Part shown: piece by piece, positions 8,135 through 13,471 of the stretch
How positions within the stretch are numbered: position 1 is the stretch's first letter
How the letters are laid out: every line of letters starts with the position of its first letter
From: DASQDN01 sp035630195
Lineage (GTDB): Bacteria > Acidobacteriota > Terriglobia > Bryobacterales > Bryobacteraceae
Reading direction: 5' to 3'
Assembly: GCA_035630195.1 (NCBI GenBank)
Contig: DASQLD010000635.1
Coordinates: forward strand, 1-15,786
DNA length: 15,786 nt
The notes under the pieces: model-generated
Told to the model about the DNA's origin: nothing
Database searches by the model: none
Seen by the model: the letters and a program-made list of their open reading frames with translations, nothing else
Translations under genes and position numbers: made by a program

Positions 8135-9225
8135 TCGCGCTCTGTTTCCTGTTGTTCGCCGAGTTTTCCTTTCAGGATTTTGCAGTCCCGCGCGGAGTGA
8201 ATCTCGTAAGCTCCGCCTCAACGCCAGGTCGAGTCTTACGGTTAACACCAGCGCAGAACGACAAGGTTGGCGCCGCATGGTTCACTGCGAAACAGTCCGT
8301 CGCAAACGGATTTGATACAACGTTTGAGTTTCAACTTACCGATCAGGGTGGTATGGGCGATGGGGCGGACGGACTTGCCTTTGTTATACAAGGCGTGGGC
8401 GCCGATGCGATTGCAGGACGCGGCGCCTCCGGAGGCTTTGCTCTCGGCGATGGCACGGGCGATCGGAGCAAACCTGGAATCCCGAACAGCGTGGCAGTGT
8501 TCTTCGACACATTTCGTAATCGGGAAGAGAAAGATCCATCGGACAACTACGTATCCATCTCGACTATCGGCAAGCTGCGCGAGATGCAGTGGCCACCGGC
8601 GCGTTTGGCGATGGTAAGGAAGCTGAAGGTAAAGCTCAAGGATGGGAAGGTTCATCGAGCGCGAATCGTTCATCAGCCTCCGGTGATGACTATTTGGTTA
8701 GATGGCGCCGGGGTCCTCTCCTCTCCTGTCGATCTTGCCAGCGTTGTGGATGAACGAGGCAGCGCATACGTTGGATTTACGGCTTCCACCGGTGGCGGGT
8801 TCGAGAATCACGATATTCTGAGCTGGTCTTTCCGTTCCGCCGAGATTGTTTCCTCCGATCTTTGGCAATCGTCTTCGACGATCTCGTATGTCGCGGCGGC
8901 GTGTCTTGAGGGGAAGAACCTATGTACTCCGGATCGAGCGATTGTTGAAGACAAGGGCGGGGGACAGTATCACATCGTGCTTCCGGCAAATCTCGACTGG
9001 GGCGCGAGTGTTCCTAATCCGGCTGCAACGCAGGTATCAATCACCAATGCTCATGGGACCGCTTGTTGGGACTTCGATGCTTTGGGAGCCGAAGGCTGCA
9101 GCGGTCCTAAGGGAGCAATCCTTACGCGGGAACGTGAGGGTCGTACGTACTTTACAGTGAAGGACCCCGGTCAGCGCTATGGCGACAACCAGGGTTACTT
9201 TGAGTTCGACGTTGTCGTGCCCTAA
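8131..9225 (+). CDS. Secreted L-type (legume-type) lectin-like protein
   Basis: This 364-residue protein begins with a short hydrophobic leader (MIALCFLLFAEFSF). A jelly-roll domain of about 220 residues follows. It has the L-type lectin marks GADGLAFVIQ (the Asp of the sugar site at about residue 80) and VAVFFDTFRN...DNYVSI, where Asp126, Asn130 and Asp138 suit the calcium/manganese site. YVGFTASTGGG is the usual late strand. The C-terminal 115 residues hold two Cys pairs (ACLEGKNLC and ACWDFDALGAEGC) and are not a domain I recognise. The ATG overlaps the uvrA stop in ATGA, so translation is probably coupled to uvrA. Its 3' end overlaps the end of the convergent isomerase gene by 4 bp. Sugar binding is inferred from the fold; the ligand is unknown. 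Confidence 0.72.
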   Translation: MIALCFLLFAEFSFQDFAVPRGVNLVSSASTPGRVLRLTPAQNDKVGAAWFTAKQSVANGFDTTFEFQLTDQGGMGDGADGLAFVIQGVGADAIAGRGASGGFALGDGTGDRSKPGIPNSVAVFFDTFRNREEKDPSDNYVSISTIGKLREMQWPPARLAMVRKLKVKLKDGKVHRARIVHQPPVMTIWLDGAGVLSSPVDLASVVDERGSAYVGFTASTGGGFENHDILSWSFRSAEIVSSDLWQSSSTISYVAAACLEGKNLCTPDRAIVEDKGGGQYHIVLPANLDWGASVPNPAATQVSITNAHGTACWDFDALGAEGCSGPKGAILTREREGRTYFTVKDPGQRYGDNQGYFEFDVVVP

Positions 9226-9779
9226 CGCTCGGTATCCATGAAATAGTAGGCGATCATGTGGCAGACGATCATGTGCGCGTCTTCAATACGGCCCATGTGC
9301 GGGATGCCGACATTGAGATTGAGCTTTGCTACCGCGCCGAGCTTGCCGCCGTCGCGGCCGGTGAGCGCGATCGTCTCGCATCCGATGGAGTTCGCGTATT
9401 CGACGGCATTCACGACATTAGGCGAGTTGCCGGAGCCGCTAATGGCGAGAACGACATCGCCGGGCTTGGCGAAGTTCTTTAGCTGCTCGGCGAAAACGCA
9501 GTCGTAACCCACGTCGTTCGCATAGGCAAGCATAGTGGCCATGTTGTCGCAGAGTCCAGTGATCCGGAACTTCGTCTCACGCTTGTAGCTTGCGCCCTTT
9601 ACGATGTCGCAGACGAAGTGCGATGCGCTCGACGCGCTACCCCCGTTCCCGCAGGTGAAGATGTGATGTCCTTCGTCGCGCGCCTTCTTGAAAATGCCGA
9701 TAATCTGATCGACCTTGGCGAGATCGATCGCGTCAATTGCGCCGATCAAATCTGTTTTATATTCCTGAACGAAGCTCAT
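9222..9779 (-). CDS. GmhA-like SIS-domain sugar-phosphate isomerase
   Basis: This 185-residue protein is close in length to GmhA, which turns sedoheptulose 7-phosphate into D-glycero-D-manno-heptose 7-phosphate. The phosphate loops CGNGGSASSASHF (43-55) and AISGSGNSPNV (112-122) are clear. By eye, the zinc ligands of GmhA (His-x3-Glu and Gln-x7-His) fall on His54/Asp58 and Glu166/His174, so two of four ligands differ while their spacing is kept. This may mean another substrate or metal. The gene is last in the five-gene operon. Its ATG overlaps the ROK kinase stop (ATGA), and AAGGA inside the kinase gene serves as ribosome binding site. I leave the symbol blank because the ligand changes make the exact reaction uncertain. 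Confidence 0.82.
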   Translation of the reverse strand: MSFVQEYKTDLIGAIDAIDLAKVDQIIGIFKKARDEGHHIFTCGNGGSASSASHFVCDIVKGASYKRETKFRITGLCDNMATMLAYANDVGYDCVFAEQLKNFAKPGDVVLAISGSGNSPNVVNAVEYANSIGCETIALTGRDGGKLGAVAKLNLNVGIPHMGRIEDAHMIVCHMIAYYFMDTER

Positions 9780-10615
9780 AGTATTTCCTTTGTTAACGCA
9801 AGCGCGCCGTAGAGTACGCTATCGTCGACGAACGCGGCGGGAACCACATCGATACGTGCGCGCGACCACGCCGTGATTCTCCGGCGCAGTTCCTGGCGCA
9901 ATGGCTCAAATAGAGTGTCGCCCGCCTTTGCAATGCCTCCGCCAATCACGATCCTTGCCGGGTTCAATAACATGATCGCCGATTTTAGACCCAAGGCGAG
10001 ATCGACGACATAACGGCGTACAAAGTCTGGGTCTTGCAGTAACTCTTTGGCCGCCTTACCATGGTCGCGCTCAAGCCAAAGTCCGCAGCAGAGACGCTCA
10101 AAGCAGCCGTGGGCGCCACAGAGGCATTCCGGTCCATCAGGTCGAATGGTGAGGTGGCCGATTTCGCCGGCATAGGAATCCGCGCCACGGTAGACGCCAC
10201 CCTTGTGAACGATCCCGCCGCCGATTCCTGTGGAGAGAGTCATATAAAACAAAGGGTCATGCCCCTTGCCTGCGCCATAATGCGCCTCGCCCAGCGCTCC
10301 GACATTGGCGTCATTGTCCATGATTGTGCGAACGCCAAGCTTCGAAGAGATATGGCCCGGCAGATCGAAATCGTTCCAGCCGCCGACGTGAGTGGAGAGC
10401 GCGACACGCTGATTTGCGAAGTCGATCGGACCGCCGAAGCCGATCCCGCAGCGGTCGAATCGCTGACTCTCGACGATCGATCCAATTTGGCTCAGCATCC
10501 AATCGCGACCGCCTTCGCGGTCAGTCGATCGCGACTCGCGGAACACCATGCGATCGTCTTCAAAGACAGCAACCGTAAATTTTGTGCCGCCGATGTCGAT
10601 ACAGAGAGTTCTCAC
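9776..10615 (-). CDS. ROK-family sugar kinase
   Basis: This cytoplasmic protein of 279 residues belongs to the ROK family, which phosphorylates sugars such as glucose, fructose or N-acyl-hexosamines. The ATP site DIGGTK is at residues 7-12. The catalytic Asp102 lies in MDNDANVGALGE. The substrate loop GEIGH is at 150-154. The zinc motif ECLCGAHGCFE has Cys164, 166 and 171, with His154 as the fourth ligand. It lacks an N-terminal helix-turn-helix, so it is a kinase and not a repressor. I chose the GTG at 10615 because its GTGA overlaps the PfkB stop and AGGA lies upstream; the longer open frame adds 45 residues unlike the family. The protein is slightly short in the helical part after the zinc site. 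The substrate is unknown, but the operon suggests a sugar or sugar phosphate. Confidence 0.88.
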   Translation of the reverse strand: MRTLCIDIGGTKFTVAVFEDDRMVFRESRSTDREGGRDWMLSQIGSIVESQRFDRCGIGFGGPIDFANQRVALSTHVGGWNDFDLPGHISSKLGVRTIMDNDANVGALGEAHYGAGKGHDPLFYMTLSTGIGGGIVHKGGVYRGADSYAGEIGHLTIRPDGPECLCGAHGCFERLCCGLWLERDHGKAAKELLQDPDFVRRYVVDLALGLKSAIMLLNPARIVIGGGIAKAGDTLFEPLRQELRRRITAWSRARIDVVPAAFVDDSVLYGALALTKEIL

Positions 10616-11598
10616 CGAAGGTCCTGCGCCGCCTCCAGGACTTCCTCGGGCGAGGCCGTTCCCGTACCGTACTTCTGGACAGTGATCGAAGCGACGAGAT
10701 TTCCGAACCAGGCAGCCTCGGCGGCATCGCCCGTCGCTGCGAGCGCGCACGCAGCGCCGGCTGAGAACGAGTCTCCCGCGCCGCAGATATCAACGGCCTT
10801 AACTTTTCTACCGGGAACAAGCCGTTCTTCGTTATTGGGGCCGAAGATCCGAACGCCTTCGTCGCCCTGCGTGACGACAAGAAGTTTGAAGCCGCATGTC
10901 TGCCGCAGCCGGGCAAGATCCACAGCATTGAAAGCGCGAAGGCAGGCTTGCTCGGCTTCCATGGCGTTCGGCTTCGCGATCACGCCGCGGAAATGCTCGA
11001 TGCGGACACGGGAGTCGACCCAAACTGTCTTATCGGGAGCAGCCGCTGCGAGATCCACTAGCAGATTGCGAACCTTCTCGGTGACCACACCGCCGAACGC
11101 CGTTTCGGCCTGATCGCAGACGATCACTACGTCGAACAAATCGAACGAATTACGAAGTCGCCGGGCAATTTCGTCTTCGACGCTCCACGGGACGTTTTCC
11201 GGCGTGATGAAATCGACGCGCGGGCGATCCTCGATGCCAGTTTCGCTGTTAATGAGCTTGGTGTAGGTGAAGGTGTTAATCGATGGCGAGCGGACGATGA
11301 GGTCGGAGGCGATCCGTCGCACAGTCAACGCGTTGAGCAATTCCCAAGCGAATCCATCGTTACCGACTGCTCCAAGAACACTGACCTGGCGAACTCCGAG
11401 CGAGACCAGATTGTTCACAATCGTACCGGCGGCGCCGGGTGTGACCTCGGTTTTCACGACCGCAAGTCGAGGAATACCGGTTTCACGGGAGGGCTCGCTG
11501 AGTTTGGGATCGTAGTAGCACCAGCGATCCAGACAAACATCGCCCAAGACGAGCACTTTGAGGTCGCGCATTTCCTTCAAAATGCGCTCGGCGTTCAT
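10612..11598 (-). CDS. PfkB-family kinase similar to the HldE/RfaE kinase domain
   Basis: This ribokinase-fold enzyme of 328 residues resembles the stand-alone kinase half of HldE, which phosphorylates D-glycero-D-manno-heptose 7-phosphate at C1. The start VLVLGDVCLDRWCY (15-28) matches the HldE opening strand. The sugar-contact segment reads TPGAAGTIVNNL where HldE has a PGGAANVAMN-type motif. The C-terminal signature DICGAGDSFSAG holds the catalytic Asp276, followed by VQKYGTGTASPEE, which resembles the HldE segment before its domain linker. No nucleotidyltransferase domain is fused. The ATG overlaps the stop of the preceding gene (ATGA) with GAGG as ribosome binding site. It may act on a heptose phosphate or on a related sugar phosphate; sequence alone does not separate these. 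Confidence 0.83.
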   Translation of the reverse strand: MNAERILKEMRDLKVLVLGDVCLDRWCYYDPKLSEPSRETGIPRLAVVKTEVTPGAAGTIVNNLVSLGVRQVSVLGAVGNDGFAWELLNALTVRRIASDLIVRSPSINTFTYTKLINSETGIEDRPRVDFITPENVPWSVEDEIARRLRNSFDLFDVVIVCDQAETAFGGVVTEKVRNLLVDLAAAAPDKTVWVDSRVRIEHFRGVIAKPNAMEAEQACLRAFNAVDLARLRQTCGFKLLVVTQGDEGVRIFGPNNEERLVPGRKVKAVDICGAGDSFSAGAACALAATGDAAEAAWFGNLVASITVQKYGTGTASPEEVLEAAQDLR

Positions 11599-12542
11599 GC
11601 GCCAGCCTCGTTCAGGATTGCTTGACGAAGAGCAGGAAATGTTGCGCGATGGGGACCGCAGAAGTAAAAGCTTTCTCCACCCTCGGCAACCGTGCGGACA
11701 AGCATCGTCTTGTGAGGCCGGAAATAGTAGCCTGGGTCGGTCTTGGGCAACTCGCGCCGGTGGTCGCCTTGTATCGGTACAAGGTCGAAGACAGCAGTTG
11801 TGAAGCCGCGCACTTCACCAACATTGCGAGCCATGGCAAGCGCTTTCAAAAACACTTCCGGGCCCATGATCGCTGAACCGAAGTTGAGAACAACACCAGT
11901 ACCGAGACGCTCGACTGTGTTGGCGAAGATCAGGAAGTCACGATAGCTTGCCCATCCGAGCGCCGCGCCGTCAAAGTTCGGATGTTCATGCAGGATGTCG
12001 TAGCCAATTCCGACGTGGACTGTTACCGGGATGTTGTTTCGATATGCGGCTGCGAAGACACTCAAGTCTTTGTGCGGATAAGCGCTGGCTTCAAGACGCC
12101 TGCCGACATTCTCTCCAAGGCCGAGTTGCTGGTCGGCCGCTTGGGCAATCCAGTCGTTGAGCTCGCCGGTCTCCTGCCAGAGGCCGAACTGACCTTCGTT
12201 GATATAGCGGGCGACGCTTTCCGTGGTCTCGCCGATGCGGGCCAGCTCATAGTCGTGGATCGCACATGCGCCGTTGGTGGCAATGTGATCGATGTAGCCG
12301 CGCTCGATGAGGTCGATGATGTGGCGATTAACGCCGCCTCGCAGTACGTGCGCGCCCATGATGAGGATGCGCGTTTTCGCGTTGACGATGCGCTCAGCGA
12401 CGAGAGGCAGATCTGCGTGCGCGAAGGACGGCGGCGCGTCATTGAGCCCAAGCCAATTGGTCAGCTTAAGGTCGTTGACGCGCTCTTCTAGAGGAAGTAT
12501 CCGGAGCCGTGACCGGTCAAAGAACTCAAATTTGGACGGCAT
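11595..12542 (-). CDS. Deoxyhypusine-synthase-like protein of unknown function
   Basis: This 315-residue protein resembles bacterial relatives of deoxyhypusine synthase, an NAD-dependent enzyme that moves the aminobutyl group of spermidine. Recognisable parts are ILIMGAHVLRGGVNRHI (59-75), ATNGACAIHDYELARIG (88-104), VTVHVGIGYDILHEHPN and GSAIMGPEVFLKALAMARN. By eye, Lys278 in FRPHKTML falls where deoxyhypusine synthase has its catalytic lysine (SWGKI), followed by a common TFPAL/VFPLL helix. The acidic spermidine motifs of true synthases are not apparent, and bacteria lack the usual eIF5A substrate. The start is the ATG at 12542, which overlaps the end of the HAD gene by 17 bp; the longer frame is antisense to nothing recognisable but unlike the family. 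Its place between a phosphatase and sugar kinases suggests a small-molecule role. Confidence 0.68.
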   Translation of the reverse strand: MPSKFEFFDRSRLRILPLEERVNDLKLTNWLGLNDAPPSFAHADLPLVAERIVNAKTRILIMGAHVLRGGVNRHIIDLIERGYIDHIATNGACAIHDYELARIGETTESVARYINEGQFGLWQETGELNDWIAQAADQQLGLGENVGRRLEASAYPHKDLSVFAAAYRNNIPVTVHVGIGYDILHEHPNFDGAALGWASYRDFLIFANTVERLGTGVVLNFGSAIMGPEVFLKALAMARNVGEVRGFTTAVFDLVPIQGDHRRELPKTDPGYYFRPHKTMLVRTVAEGGESFYFCGPHRATFPALRQAILNEAGA

Positions 12543-13347
12543 GACCGTGCTGAAAGAGCGCTCCCATGAGTTCATCGAGTTCGAGATAGTTGGGCACGAT
12601 AAAGTCAGCCCCGACACCGAGAAGGCGATTACGCTTCCAGTCGTCGATTGTGAGGCACTCCGGCTCATGACTTGCGACACCGACCGCGATGCCACCAACC
12701 TTCTTCACTTCCTCGATTTCGACGTATCCATCGCCAAACCCGAGGAACTCCTCGCCGCGAAACTCAGCGGACTCGATGATTTTTTTGATGAGGAGGCCCT
12801 TCGAGAAGCTTGTCAGATCGTCAAGCGCTCCATAAACGCCGGCAAAGTAGTGATATATGTCGAGAAGCTTGGCCTCTTCGACGACGGCGTCATGATCGGT
12901 ACCGCTAGCGAGGTACATTTTGTAGCCGCGATCCTTGAACGTTTCAAGCAGCGCGCGCGAACCAGGCACCAGGTACTGCTCAGGCGTGGCAGCGCCACTT
13001 TGCAGGTCGTTAATGCGATCTTCGATGTGGATCCACAACCGGTCGAGGTACATCTTTTTGTACACGAGAGGGTCGAGAGGTGCTTTGCCACGACGGCGGA
13101 TATGTTCGCCAAGTTCCATCATCTGGTAGATGGTTTCTTTGCCGGTGGTTCGGCCGACAGTGTCGAGCACCAGGTCTCTCAATTCTTCCGCCGATTCGCT
13201 CGAGCCGGTTTCTATCAGCAGGTCCACCATCATCGGAACCATGACATCCATCCATCCAGCTCGGATAAGGGAAAGGGTGCCATCAAAATCGAAGAGAACG
13301 ACGCGTGCAGCGCCGGCGTGGGCGCCCTGCGAGACGATTTCAATCAT
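12526..13347 (-). CDS. HAD-superfamily phosphatase
   Basis: This 273-residue hydrolase has a Rossmann-like HAD core with a helical cap. Motif I is LFDFDGTLS, with the nucleophile Asp20 and the acid/base Asp22. Motif II is YLASGTD (Ser148), and the motif III lysine is probably Lys183 in SFSKG. Motif IV reads GFGDGYVEIEE: Asp206 is present, but Glu210 stands where a second Asp is common. It is a subfamily I, phosphoglycolate-phosphatase-like protein rather than the smaller GmhB type. As the first gene of the minus-strand operon it begins 124 bp from the divergent receptor gene. In a heptose-like pathway it could remove a phosphate from a sugar bisphosphate, but this is inference from context. 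No strong ribosome binding site is seen. Confidence 0.83.
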   Translation of the reverse strand: MIEIVSQGAHAGAARVVLFDFDGTLSLIRAGWMDVMVPMMVDLLIETGSSESAEELRDLVLDTVGRTTGKETIYQMMELGEHIRRRGKAPLDPLVYKKMYLDRLWIHIEDRINDLQSGAATPEQYLVPGSRALLETFKDRGYKMYLASGTDHDAVVEEAKLLDIYHYFAGVYGALDDLTSFSKGLLIKKIIESAEFRGEEFLGFGDGYVEIEEVKKVGGIAVGVASHEPECLTIDDWKRNRLLGVGADFIVPNYLELDELMGALFQHGHAVQI

Positions 13348-13401
13348 GTACTTACTATTTTCGCAGCCAGAAGGCCCAGAGGTGAATTACGCGGGAGTTA
13401 G

Positions 13402-13411
13402 TGCAGCTGCA
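13402..13411. promoter_or_regulatory. 10-bp perfect palindrome in the divergent control region
   Basis: TGCAGCTGCA reads the same on both strands. It lies 6 bp left of the PhoB-box-like repeat, between the HAD operon and the receptor gene. It might be an operator half; no known regulator is recognised. Confidence 0.2.
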
Positions 13412-13417
13412 TCGTGG

Positions 13418-13451
13418 CTGTAACGTAATTGTAACCGATCCTTGCTAAGCT
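13418..13451 (+). promoter_or_regulatory. PhoB-box-like direct repeat with a spaced -10 element
   Basis: CTGTAAC (13418-13424) and TTGTAAC (13429-13435) are 7-base direct repeats separated by 4 bases, giving an 11-base period. Ten bases further on is TAAGCT (13446-13451), a possible -10. The E. coli phoA promoter has the same geometry: CTGTCAT, 4 bases, TTGTCAC, 10 bases, TATAGT. This suggests a PhoB/OmpR-family response regulator acting on the receptor gene. The -10 is a weak match, so the layout rather than the sequence carries the case. Confidence 0.45.
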
Positions 13452-13471
13452 GGTTTTCAACAGGGTCTCTC

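Noticed and set aside
10061..11113. Plus-strand open frame of 350 codons across the ROK and PfkB genes
   Set aside because: It is antisense to two clear kinases and its translation is low-complexity Ser/Ala/Arg-rich with no motif.
12307..13401. Plus-strand open frame of 364 codons
   Set aside because: It is antisense to the HAD gene and the start of the deoxyhypusine-synthase-like gene, both with clear motifs; it has no recognisable domain.
13348..13417. Sigma-70 promoter for the minus-strand HAD operon
   Set aside because: Only poor -35/-10 matches such as TTCACC with an A-rich block are present; none is good enough to list.
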